A DNA stretch of 54,352 nt from an uncultured Eubacteriales bacterium (GTDB lineage Bacteria > Bacillota > Clostridia > Oscillospirales > CAG-382). Shown here in pieces: positions 7,380 through 14,884 of the stretch. The stretch's first letter is position 1; each line of letters starts with the position of its first letter. The DNA lies in NCBI GenBank assembly GCA_934444645.1, contig CAKSCV010000019.1, positions 1-54,352 on the forward strand. Direction: 5' to 3'. Position numbers and translations under genes: made by a program. Below the pieces are notes generated by a model, which saw only the letters and a list, made by a program, of their open reading frames with translations, did no database searches and was not told the DNA's origin.

Positions 7380-8428
7380 TCGATACCGCTGGCGAGATAA
7401 TTACCGAGTACTCTTACGACCCGTTCGGAAAACTTGAAGATGATGAAAATGAATGGTTAAAAATCTTATTTGGTATTTATGTTGAGGATAACAACCCGTT
7501 CCGGTACTGTGCTGAATATTATGATACTGAAACCGAGTTTATCTATTTGAGAGCAAGATACTATTCGCCGGATTTGCAGAGATTTATTTCGGAAGATCCG
7601 ATTAGATTTGCCGAAAACTGGTATGCGTACTGTGGTAATATGCCAATTATTTATGTTGATAAAACTGGGGCAAAACCTGAACGTTTTGATTTACGATTTT
7701 GTTCTTTTCGTGATAGACAAGTTCAACCTAAAAAAAATATCCCAGATTGGGTGAATCGTATCATTTCGGGAAACGCACAATATGAAGATTATCAACAAGC
7801 TATAAACATAGATGTGAATGAATGGCAGGAATTTTCACAATATTCTGTTGTGAAAGCCCATGATATAGCAACTCGTGTGATGAGTAACTCTTTGTATACA
7901 TATGAGGCTGCTAATATAGAAAACTTATCTATAAATGAATCGGCTTTTGCATATGATCTTGACCGTTTCAAGACAATATACAATGAAAATAAAGATTTAT
8001 ATGCAAGAATTGCAGAAGCGACCGGCATCCCACCTCAATTAATTGCGGCGATTCACTATCGTGAGTCAGGCTGCAATTTCAATACATATTTACATAATGG
8101 TGATCCACTTGGTAAACCGACGACAAATTATCCGCAAGGTATTTATTTTGATAATTTTGAAGAAGCTGCAATAGATGCATTGTCGGGTAAATCGCAATTA
8201 CGCGATGCATTTAATTTAAGCGCTTCATCGACCGATATGGCTGCAATGGCGGCTTTTGCTGAACGTTATAATGGGCTGGGATACTATAATAAAGACAAAA
8301 TAAGTCCGTATGTTTATAGCGGAACAAGTATCTATACGGGCGGTAAATATGTTAGAGATGGCGTTTATGATGCAAATGTTGTTGATAAACAACCGGGCGT
8401 TTATATACTCATTTCAGCCATTATATAA
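7364..8428 (+). CDS. orphan Rhs tip C with lysozyme-like toxin domain
   Basis: The frame is open from about 7349 and reads VDTAGEIITEYSYDPFGK, GIYVEDNNPFRYCAEYY, LRARYYSPDLQRFISEDP and the exit motif VDKTGAKP; the first usable start is TTG at 7547. After a linker of about 100 residues, the C-terminal 150 residues match lysozyme-like peptidoglycan-cleaving proteins often found in phages: 'ATGIPPQLIAAIHYRESG' (the Glu as general acid), 'TYLHNGDPLGKPTT', 'IYFDNFEEAAIDAL', 'FAERYNGLGY', 'SPYVYSGTSIYTGGKYV', 'DKQPGVY'. It would cut glycan strands in the wall. In contrast to tips A and B the Rhs part is in frame. The lipoprotein that follows is the expected immunity partner. Confidence 0.78.
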   Translation: MLVAVVDTAGEIITEYSYDPFGKLEDDENEWLKILFGIYVEDNNPFRYCAEYYDTETEFIYLRARYYSPDLQRFISEDPIRFAENWYAYCGNMPIIYVDKTGAKPERFDLRFCSFRDRQVQPKKNIPDWVNRIISGNAQYEDYQQAINIDVNEWQEFSQYSVVKAHDIATRVMSNSLYTYEAANIENLSINESAFAYDLDRFKTIYNENKDLYARIAEATGIPPQLIAAIHYRESGCNFNTYLHNGDPLGKPTTNYPQGIYFDNFEEAAIDALSGKSQLRDAFNLSASSTDMAAMAAFAERYNGLGYYNKDKISPYVYSGTSIYTGGKYVRDGVYDANVVDKQPGVYILISAII

Positions 8429-8446
8429 TTGGGAGAGAGATGTTTT

Positions 8447-9010
8447 ATGAGAAAATATCTTGTATTGTTATGGAGTTCATTATTCGCAGTGGTGCTTTGT
8501 GGATGTAATCGTGGTGTGGATATGGTTAATCCCTTTTTTCCGTATTCTGATGGGCAAGTTTTAGAATACAAAGGAAATTTCCTTTTCGATGAGGAATACT
8601 CAAAGGAAGGTAAAGTCTATGTTTCTGTATTAAAAGAGTATTCAAATGGTAAAGTAATGAAGTTGGAATTTGACACGCAATCTGATATTGAAAATCGTGA
8701 AATTTATTTTTTCGTTAATCAGCACGAAATTTGGAAGTTGTTTCAGAATATTTCATATGAAACGGTGCCCATGTTTGATGTTGAAGGTAACGGTGTATTA
8801 GTTTTTACAGATGATCTTTTCAAGATTCCGGCAGGCTCGTATGTTCAGCATTACGAAGATAGCATTGAGTATACATATTCGTACAGTAATTCTGCAACCG
8901 AAACGGGTTATTTTGAACGACTAACATTTATAAGTGATAAGGGAATTGTTAGATATTCGTGTGGTTTTGGAGCACTGCGTGATTATGTAGATGTTCGTAT
9001 TATATATTGA
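8447..9010 (+). CDS. lipoprotein, putative immunity to lysozyme-like toxin
   Basis: 187 residues from ATG 8447, about 10 nt after GGGAGAG. Signal peptide with lipobox LCGC (Cys at about 20), then a mostly beta domain without known motif ('YSDGQVLEYKGNFLF', 'GSYVQHYEDSIEYTYSYS'). It starts 18 bp after the stop codon of the lysozyme-like tip. An extracellular lipid-anchored protein is the right place for an inhibitor of a wall-cleaving toxin, comparable in logic to periplasmic lysozyme inhibitors. Function is inferred; no sequence similarity to PliC/MliC could be made out. Confidence 0.65.
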   Translation: MRKYLVLLWSSLFAVVLCGCNRGVDMVNPFFPYSDGQVLEYKGNFLFDEEYSKEGKVYVSVLKEYSNGKVMKLEFDTQSDIENREIYFFVNQHEIWKLFQNISYETVPMFDVEGNGVLVFTDDLFKIPAGSYVQHYEDSIEYTYSYSNSATETGYFERLTFISDKGIVRYSCGFGALRDYVDVRIIY

Positions 9011-9147
9011 CAATCGGAAGCGTCAAGCAGTATACCTACGATGAACAGAACCGCCTGAAACGCTGCATTACCGACCTAAATTATATTACCGACTATTGGT
9101 ACGACGAATTTAATAACATTACCGTTACCCGCACGTTGTCCGTATGA
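9011..9147 (+). pseudogene. Rhs YD-repeat scrap
   Basis: Reads TIGSVKQYTYDEQNRLKR, then YWYDEFNNITVTRTLS and a stop. 'NNITVTRTLS' is the same sequence that begins tip A at 2022, so both come from one parental Rhs gene. No toxin or core follows. Confidence 0.75.
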
Positions 9148-9168
9148 CGCAGTTCGGAGGTTATAATA

Positions 9169-9675
9169 TTGATAAAATTAAATAGAATTATTGCCTCGGT
9201 GAGTATGATGGCTGTTCTTGCAATTCTGTTTGTAAGCAAAATATCGCAAACGCACTCGAAGGAAGATCTTTTAGCGAATATGAGTAATGGTTTGACAGAT
9301 TCGCTTATTTGCGAAATTTATGCTGAGGATATTTTGGATGTTGAAAGCACTACTTTTTCAAAAGTAATACAGATAAAGTATTATGATTACGATTTGAATG
9401 AGGACGGAAATGTTGATAAAATTGTGACAATCCAATCGCCAATACACAGCGGCTCGCATGGAGATGCATTAGATTTTCTAATTGCAACCGATAATGGTAG
9501 TTATCGCCGTATATCAAATTTGACGGTTCAGATGTATGGTAAAGAAAAAGCATCTGCAAATATGTTCATACTAAACGATATAACTAACGGTTTTCATGAT
9601 ATTCTGATTCAAAACGGCAAGCGTAAAATCGTGTTAAAGTATCAAAATGATTATTATGCTCCAGCATTCGACTAG
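9169..9675 (+). CDS. secreted or membrane-anchored orphan immunity-like protein
   Basis: 168 residues. TTG start at 9169, 8 nt after GGAGG (9156-9160). Hydrophobic N-terminal helix (about 7-24) then an extracellular domain. 'YDLNEDGNVDKIV' is a dockerin/EF-hand-like DxNxDGxxD calcium loop, as also seen in the lipoprotein at 3296. Family not recognised. It directly follows a YD-repeat scrap and has no toxin partner left. Confidence 0.6.
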   Translation: MIKLNRIIASVSMMAVLAILFVSKISQTHSKEDLLANMSNGLTDSLICEIYAEDILDVESTTFSKVIQIKYYDYDLNEDGNVDKIVTIQSPIHSGSHGDALDFLIATDNGSYRRISNLTVQMYGKEKASANMFILNDITNGFHDILIQNGKRKIVLKYQNDYYAPAFD

Positions 9676-9764
9676 AATTGAATATGTAGATGAAGTGTTT
9701 CTTAAGTATATTTCAATGTGAGCTTAGTGAATTTTCGGCTCACGTTCATCGATCGGAGAGAATA

Positions 9765-10061
9765 ATGTGGATTTGGTTCAACAAAATAAATAAGAGTGAA
9801 TGGAAGAATTTAGATCGAATAGATAAATTCCTTCTGATTTCATATATAATTATCATCATTATAGTAACAATAATAGTTTTTATATATGTTGGAGAATCAA
9901 CGATTAACGAAAATCTATCTAAATTTCGCTGGAAACACAATCAGATATTGCTTCCGATACTAATACCTATATCGTTTTTGTTTGCTATAATTCTGAAAAT
10001 TCGGAAAATAAGGCGGGAGAGGAAAAAGGCAAAGAAATTAAGAAACAAAAAGAAAGAATAA
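9765..10061 (+). CDS. small two-helix membrane protein
   Basis: 98 residues from ATG 9765, just after CGGAGAGA. Two membrane helices (about 28-45, an unusual run of isoleucines, and 67-84), a short outside loop and a strongly basic C-terminal tail (RKIRRERKKAKKLRNKKKE). A longer frame from 9690 lacks a ribosome binding site. No family recognised. Two-span proteins with basic tails occur as immunity proteins to pore-forming toxins and as holin-like proteins; here the first is favoured by context only. Confidence 0.5.
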   Translation: MWIWFNKINKSEWKNLDRIDKFLLISYIIIIIIVTIIVFIYVGESTINENLSKFRWKHNQILLPILIPISFLFAIILKIRKIRRERKKAKKLRNKKKE

Positions 10062-10211
10062 TTTCTCAGACTACAGTATGTAGTTGAAACCACTTATGAT
10101 TGGGATGGAACAATGCGCTCAACAAATACAATGTATTTTAGTATTTATAGGGCAGACGGCACATTAAAAACACAGGGATATAAGATTCTTGATCTCCCAC
10201 TACCACTATAA
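10062..10211 (+). pseudogene. C-terminal scrap, paralogue of the 6119 gene
   Basis: A 49-codon frame (LQYVVETTYDWDGTMRST, YFSIYRADGTLKTQGYKIL, DLPLPL) lines up with the last 48 residues of the 6119-6763 product (same LQ start, aromatic-D turn, 'I-x-DG/EG-xxK-G-KI' and a 'PL' end). It is followed 14-20 bp later by the paralogue of that gene's neighbour. So the front of the first gene of this second module has been lost. Confidence 0.6.
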
Positions 10212-10231
10212 TATTTGGAGGTTTATTGGAT

Positions 10232-10843
10232 GTGAGAATTCCACAAAAATATCACAAGCACATCATTCTAATGTTTGGGATCTATTTTGTGATTTCAACA
10301 GTACTTGATGTGTATTCTACTGTAATCAGAATAAACGGGCATATGGTGAAAATTCCGAAAGAAGTATCATTCGAATCCATTATAAGCCTTGAAAAATGCG
10401 CAAAAAAGAATGTAGAAAAATACTATGATGGCAAATGGAAATTGGTTTCGATAACTGTTGGATATAACAAAATAGACGATCATGTTGGGAAAATGCGAGC
10501 TTATTTCTATTATAATGATGACATCTCATATAATGATGACATCTCAAAAGTCAGACACACATGCACTGTGTCAATGAACTCGGAAAATTATGTTATGCAA
10601 ATCAGGAAAGGTAGTGATTTGAAAAAAGGTTCATTGGAAATTAATTTAAATGAATGGAATGTGGATTTGGATGATATCATAGAATTTAATGATTGTGGAT
10701 TTGAGTGGGATTATTTCTCTTTTGGAGCTTACGTTAATGAAAATAATATAACTCCAACAATTCGAATTTATTTTTCTGGAACAAATGATGCGGTATCCTA
10801 TTATCTCAATCCGATAGATAGGGACATGTATAGAGCATATTAA
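10232..10843 (+). CDS. single-span membrane protein, paralogue of the 6792 gene
   Basis: 203 residues from GTG 10232 (10 nt after GGAGG); TTG at 10226 in the same frame is also possible. One membrane helix at about 10-28 (IILMFGIYFVISTVLDVY), then an outside domain that shares its pattern with the 6792 product (see there), including 'NLNEWNVDLDDIIEF'. An 18-bp in-frame tandem duplication repeats YNDDIS at about residues 94-105. It follows the scrap at 10062 as 6792 follows 6119. Likely immunity protein; unnamed family. Confidence 0.6.
   Translation: MRIPQKYHKHIILMFGIYFVISTVLDVYSTVIRINGHMVKIPKEVSFESIISLEKCAKKNVEKYYDGKWKLVSITVGYNKIDDHVGKMRAYFYYNDDISYNDDISKVRHTCTVSMNSENYVMQIRKGSDLKKGSLEINLNEWNVDLDDIIEFNDCGFEWDYFSFGAYVNENNITPTIRIYFSGTNDAVSYYLNPIDRDMYRAY
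10511..10546 (+). repeat. 18-bp in-frame tandem duplication
   Basis: TATAATGATGACATCTCA occurs twice without any gap or mismatch (10511-10528 and 10529-10546), adding six residues to the protein. Perfect identity suggests a recent slippage event. Confidence 0.9.
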
Positions 10844-10882
10844 TTATGTAATCGTACATATAAATGACGGGAGAAACATATA

Positions 10883-12037
10883 ATGTGTGTATTTAAACGG
10901 TTATTGTGTGGGCTTATCGGTTTTGCCGCAATTCTTACAAGTGTTTTCCTATCAGCGTGTTCGAGACATGGACGCACTTTGTACCAATCCGATGCTTTCA
11001 GTGTATCTTGGTTAATTGAACCCGGCAGGTATGAGGATATTCGTATACTTTCCGAAAACTATCTTGCGCTTTGCAAAGATGAGCAAGCCGGGGTATATCT
11101 CATCGCCGACAGCACCGGCAAAATTTTATCAAAGCCGCTGGATGCGTGTTGTTTGTCGGAACGGGAGCAGTGCATTCTTGCAGTGACAAGGGATAATACC
11201 TATGTATTTTATGCCACGGACGGCACGTTGTTGAGTGATGCCGCGTATCAGGACGCGTTTCCGTTTCAGGAGGGATATGCGGCGGTATGTGCAAACGGAA
11301 AATGGGGATTTATCGACCGCAACGGTCACGAAGTCCTGCCGATGGCATACGACGGCGTTGCGGACGGATTCAGCGGTGGCTTGGCGGCGGTAAAACAAGA
11401 CGGCGAATGGATGTACATTCGCAAAGACGGAACAACTGCTTTTGCTTGCAAGTTTGAAGCGGCGTCGATGTTTTCAGAGGGCTTGGCGGCCGTGAAAGAG
11501 AACGGGAAATGGGGCTACGTCAACACAAGCGGTGAAATCGTTATCGAATGCAAATTTGATGCTGCGCACATTTTCAGAGAGGGATTGGCGGCGGTGTGCA
11601 CAAGCAGCGATGAGGGCGACATTTGGCAGTACCTTTCAACGGACGGAGCGGTTCAATTTACAGTTCCGTATGTCGATGCATCCGACGGGCGCACGGAGAT
11701 GGTCGGTGAGTTTAAGAACGGTTATGCTTTGATCTCATCGCCATTATATTGTTTGATTGACTGCGAAGGCAAGACGGTTTTGGGCGAGGATTCCGCCTTT
11801 TTGACGACTTTCAGTGAATACGATACCCGCTTCGGCGTGATTCCCGCATATATTCCGGCAGAAGCAGACGGAACGCCCGGCAAAAAGTACGGCTATGTGG
11901 ATATTCATGGCGCCGAGGTTCTTCCGTTTCGGTTTGCCTACGCCTCTCCCGTGGCGGGACAGATTGCTTTGGTGACGGAATATGATATGGCATCGCAAAG
12001 CGTGAAAGTAGGTATCATCACATTTATTAAGACTTAA
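10883..12037 (+). CDS. WG-repeat lipoprotein
   Basis: 384 residues. Signal peptide with lipobox LSAC (Cys at about 26). The body consists of WG repeats (about 30-35 residues each): 'NGKWGFIDRNGHEVLP.YDGV', 'DGEWMYIRKDGTTAFACKF', 'NGKWGYVNTSGEIVIECKF', with 'SEGLAAV' linkers, and a later 'GKKYGYVDIHGAEVLPF'. The repeats form a beta-propeller-like surface, role generally unknown. Start ATG after GGGAGA. Its base composition is closer to the host's than that of its neighbours. It lies in the row of immunity-like genes; WG-repeat lipoproteins are also common stand-alone surface proteins in Clostridia, so immunity is only a possibility. Confidence 0.8.
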   Translation: MCVFKRLLCGLIGFAAILTSVFLSACSRHGRTLYQSDAFSVSWLIEPGRYEDIRILSENYLALCKDEQAGVYLIADSTGKILSKPLDACCLSEREQCILAVTRDNTYVFYATDGTLLSDAAYQDAFPFQEGYAAVCANGKWGFIDRNGHEVLPMAYDGVADGFSGGLAAVKQDGEWMYIRKDGTTAFACKFEAASMFSEGLAAVKENGKWGYVNTSGEIVIECKFDAAHIFREGLAAVCTSSDEGDIWQYLSTDGAVQFTVPYVDASDGRTEMVGEFKNGYALISSPLYCLIDCEGKTVLGEDSAFLTTFSEYDTRFGVIPAYIPAEADGTPGKKYGYVDIHGAEVLPFRFAYASPVAGQIALVTEYDMASQSVKVGIITFIKT

Positions 12038-12190
12038 CGTTACACCTATGACAAGGCAAACCGCGTCACGTCGATGTTGAACGAGGAAATCCGTGTATTT
12101 GTACTATCTGTCGGGCACTGTAGGGAATATCATCATTATTCGCGGCGGCAAAGAGGTTGACCGTCAGGGTTATGAGTGCGACAAAGACGG
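12038..12190 (+). pseudogene. Rhs YD-repeat scrap, frameshifted
   Basis: Begins RYTYDKANRVTSMLNEE, then after a frame change YVYYLSGTVGNII and a diverging tail 'GGKEVDRQGYECDKDG'. The first part is a typical YD repeat. No core or toxin follows. Confidence 0.65.
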
Positions 12191-12295
12191 TAGCCGGTTC
12201 TGTACATCCATACGACTATGGATACGAGTATTCTTTAAGGGAGAGAGAAGATTATACTTTTGAGTATTCGGAAGCATGGGGCTGGCGAATTGTGC

Positions 12296-12337
12296 TATGT
12301 ACCCCCAATACCGGGTGTCCGGTATTGGGGGTACATA
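12296..12337. repeat. perfect 19-bp palindrome with GTGT loop
   Basis: Arms 12296-12314 and 12319-12337 are fully complementary, with a CCCCCAATACCGG core and a 4-nt loop. There is no T-tract on either side, so it is a poor intrinsic terminator. It may be a mobile palindrome, a recombination hairpin or a cruciform-forming site. Confidence 0.7.
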
Positions 12338-12676
12338 TTACTTTAGTCGGTGGTTATTCTTTTTTGTGTAAGTTGTGCCGTAAACTGTGCGAATTGTGCC
12401 ATCATGCTCTATTGAGCTTTTTTTGGTGTATAATATAGAGGGATGCCAGCGACATGGTGGAAAAATCGTAGGATTGCTGATGTATTGTTTGATAGAGAAA
12501 CAATGCATTGAATATGATAAAAAGGATATATGCATATGGCTTGAACTTGATTCTTTCGGATATCATCAATTTCTCCCCAAAGCATGGCTATGTTGGCTTA
12601 TAGGCACATTCCCTTGGACGTTACAAGTATGAATTTAACCGCATTTACCGATCGATTCGGCATTGGAAGGGAAATC
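12338..12676. other. intergenic stretch without a supported gene
   Basis: About 340 bp, AT-rich. TATAAT at 12429-12434 follows a short GCTC/GAGC hairpin with seven Ts (about 12405-12424), which might be a weak terminator plus a -10 box without a good -35. Open frames here start without ribosome binding sites and resemble nothing known. Confidence 0.4.
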
Positions 12677-13321
12677 ATGTATAACGACGTGCGCCTTCTT
12701 ATGACGCTTTTGCTCATGGCACTTGCCATGATGGTTTTAAGAAGCATTATCCGTAAATTCGCGAAAAAATACAAGCTAAGAAAATGGCATAAGCTGTTTT
12801 GTATTGCCGTATTTATCATTGTAATTTTGGGTTTCGCCATACCCATTAACTGGCCGTTTGCAAACTTGTTTGAGCGTTCTGATCCGCCGGAAGCTGCCTA
12901 TCTATATCGGAGAGACGATTCCATTATGCAGGTTGTTGATGGCAAGGACACCACTTTGATTGCTGCGCAGGATGGCAAAATTATCCGCAAAGCGTGCAAG
13001 ACCAAGGACAATGTTGTACGGTGGAAGTTGCCTGCGCCAAATACCACGGATTTTCAGTTCAAATTTGTTGAGCATGATATTTTAGTAGCCCTTTACCACT
13101 ACAAAGGGACTTTCGAATACTCTCTTAGAGTCCAGACTATGACCACAGAACCTATTCAGGTTTCAGATTCACTGGCATCTGAATTTGTATTTTCCGAAAA
13201 GACGTTTCCATCGACTGACCAAAAATCTGTCGAGTGTTTTGCCTATATTTCCAATCCGCCTAAAGACTATTGGGTAAAGGTCAACGATCAGACCATTGAC
13301 TTGTCCGATTGGTTTTCTTGA
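12677..13321 (+). CDS. membrane-anchored immunity-like protein, copy 1
   Basis: 214 residues from ATG 12677, 6 nt after GGAAGG. Two membrane helices at about 5-20 and 35-56 (LMTLLLMALAMMVL; LFCIAVFIIVILGFAI), then a domain with 'PEAAYLYRRDDSIM', 'VDGKDTTLIAAQDGKII', 'VVRWKLPAPN'. The gene at 16059 codes for a protein of exactly the same length that is diverged in the front half but has only two changes in the last 47 residues, and the DNA similarity runs on about 20 bp past the stop. Both copies abut Rhs sequence. Family unnamed; a role in immunity is inferred from placement. A longer frame from 12584 is not supported by a ribosome binding site. Confidence 0.65.
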   Translation: MYNDVRLLMTLLLMALAMMVLRSIIRKFAKKYKLRKWHKLFCIAVFIIVILGFAIPINWPFANLFERSDPPEAAYLYRRDDSIMQVVDGKDTTLIAAQDGKIIRKACKTKDNVVRWKLPAPNTTDFQFKFVEHDILVALYHYKGTFEYSLRVQTMTTEPIQVSDSLASEFVFSEKTFPSTDQKSVECFAYISNPPKDYWVKVNDQTIDLSDWFS

Positions 13322-13342
13322 TTATAACAAGAGCCGTTTTGT

Positions 13343-14878
13343 ATGCCTATGACACCTGCCGGCGAAAGCAGAATTGTTACCGGCTATACCTACGACGCCA
13401 ATAATCGCTTGACAAAGCGCTCTGTTGGGGAGTATAATACCAGTGCAGATACCATCTATACCTATGATGCCAACGGCAATCTGTATACAACCTTCGGCCG
13501 CTCGTACACCATGAAGCCCTACCACAAAAACAGCCTGCTTGCTTCCGTGGTGTCGGATTCCATGGGCATCACGCAGTATACCTTTAACACGGTCAACCAG
13601 CTTGTGGGCGTCCAAAAGGACGGCCTTGCCGCGACATATTCCTATCTGCCGGACGGTATGAGAAGCGAAAAGACAGTCAACGGCGTGACAACCGGCCACT
13701 TGTGGGACGGCACGAATATGGTCGCTGAAACAAGCGATGACGCGGTGGTTTACAAGTACGTCCGCGGCGCAGGTTTGTTGTACACAGAAAACGCGACGGA
13801 CGAAAAAACGTGGTATGTCAAGGACGCGCACGGCGATACCGTGCAGCTGACGGACGGCAACGGAAACATTGTCTGGAACTATGCCTATGATGCGTTCGGA
13901 AACCAGAAAGAAACCGTCAATTCCGGTACAGAACCGTACAACCCGTTCCGCTACACCGGCGAATACTTCGACGCCGAAACCGGCTTTATCTATCTGCGCG
14001 CAAGGTATATGGATCCGCAAAACGGACGGTTTATCAGTGAAGATCCGGTGTGTGATGGCACGAATTGGTATGTGTATGCTGCGGGAAATCCGGTTATGTT
14101 GTTTGATCCGAGTGGAATGTTAGCTTGGGATATGAACGCAGGTTATAATCTTACCGGCGATTATTATAATGATGATAATTGGTGTAAGCAGGTTGATGAC
14201 TTGAATTGGGACTGGGAAACGAATTGGACTGGACCAGATCCATTTATAAGCTATGAAAATAGCGATCCTGAATGGGCACAAGCCATTATTTCGTATTATA
14301 GAAATGACTATGAGAACGCAGTGCTAAACAACAATGCAGAACAAACCAAAAATGCTTATTTAAAAATGCAGGCAATCAAAGAGTGTGTTTCCAATAATAC
14401 TGTTCCTGGAGTGTTTTTGGACGTGCCTGCATATGATCAGTTAAATACTGGCGATTTGGTTTGTTGGGCAACAGTAGCTGCAATGATTACTTCTTATTAT
14501 AAAGGAGATCGTATTGATAGAACAAAAGAAATTGCTGTCAGTTTGGATAAAAACAACTATAATCAGCGAAGATGTTTAGGCGAATTACAAGGACACGTTG
14601 ATTTTGATTTTAGTGTATTTGTTGAGCAGAGAAGCTTTGGTGAAGTATCAGAATACTTAAAGCAAAACCGCCCATGCATTGCACGAATTGAATGGAATGA
14701 CAAAAATGGACATTTCATTTTATTTACAGGCGCATTTACAGTAAACCAAGAGCAAGGAATTCTGTATAATGATCCTTGGGGCGGCACAATAGCTTATTTA
14801 CCATATGAATACTTTTGCAATAATTCAATCTTTACTTGGACAGATACAACGACAACATATTATTCAAATAGGAGGTAA
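13343..14878 (+). CDS. orphan Rhs tip D with C39/papain-like cysteine protease domain
   Basis: 511 codons and the longest Rhs piece here. Residues 1-200 are YD repeats (GYTYDANNRLTKRS, TYDANGNLYTTFGRSY, YSYLPDGMRSEKTVNG, GHLWDGTNMVAE), then the RHS core (NYAYDAFGNQKET, NPFRYTGEYFDAETGF, LRARYMDPQNGRFISEDP) and the exit 'LFDPSGM'. The C-terminal 180 residues form a papain/C39-like protease: nucleophile in 'LVCWATVAAMITSYY', catalytic His in 'NGHFILFTG', Asp/Asn in 'LYNDPWGG', as in Peptidase_C39_2 and AvrRpt2-type C70. The Rhs half is GC-rich and the toxin half AT-rich. No ribosome binding site precedes the ATG, so it probably needs an upstream Rhs part to be expressed. TIG14885 onward is the likely immunity gene. 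Confidence 0.82.
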   Translation: MPMTPAGESRIVTGYTYDANNRLTKRSVGEYNTSADTIYTYDANGNLYTTFGRSYTMKPYHKNSLLASVVSDSMGITQYTFNTVNQLVGVQKDGLAATYSYLPDGMRSEKTVNGVTTGHLWDGTNMVAETSDDAVVYKYVRGAGLLYTENATDEKTWYVKDAHGDTVQLTDGNGNIVWNYAYDAFGNQKETVNSGTEPYNPFRYTGEYFDAETGFIYLRARYMDPQNGRFISEDPVCDGTNWYVYAAGNPVMLFDPSGMLAWDMNAGYNLTGDYYNDDNWCKQVDDLNWDWETNWTGPDPFISYENSDPEWAQAIISYYRNDYENAVLNNNAEQTKNAYLKMQAIKECVSNNTVPGVFLDVPAYDQLNTGDLVCWATVAAMITSYYKGDRIDRTKEIAVSLDKNNYNQRRCLGELQGHVDFDFSVFVEQRSFGEVSEYLKQNRPCIARIEWNDKNGHFILFTGAFTVNQEQGILYNDPWGGTIAYLPYEYFCNNSIFTWTDTTTTYYSNRR

Positions 14879-14884
14879 TATCAA

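Noticed and set aside
10511..10546. CRISPR-like short repeats
   Set aside because: Two adjacent copies without spacers; no array or cas gene anywhere in the window.
12157..12438. 93-codon frame over the 19-bp palindrome
   Set aside because: Begins inside an Rhs scrap and has no ribosome binding site or family likeness.
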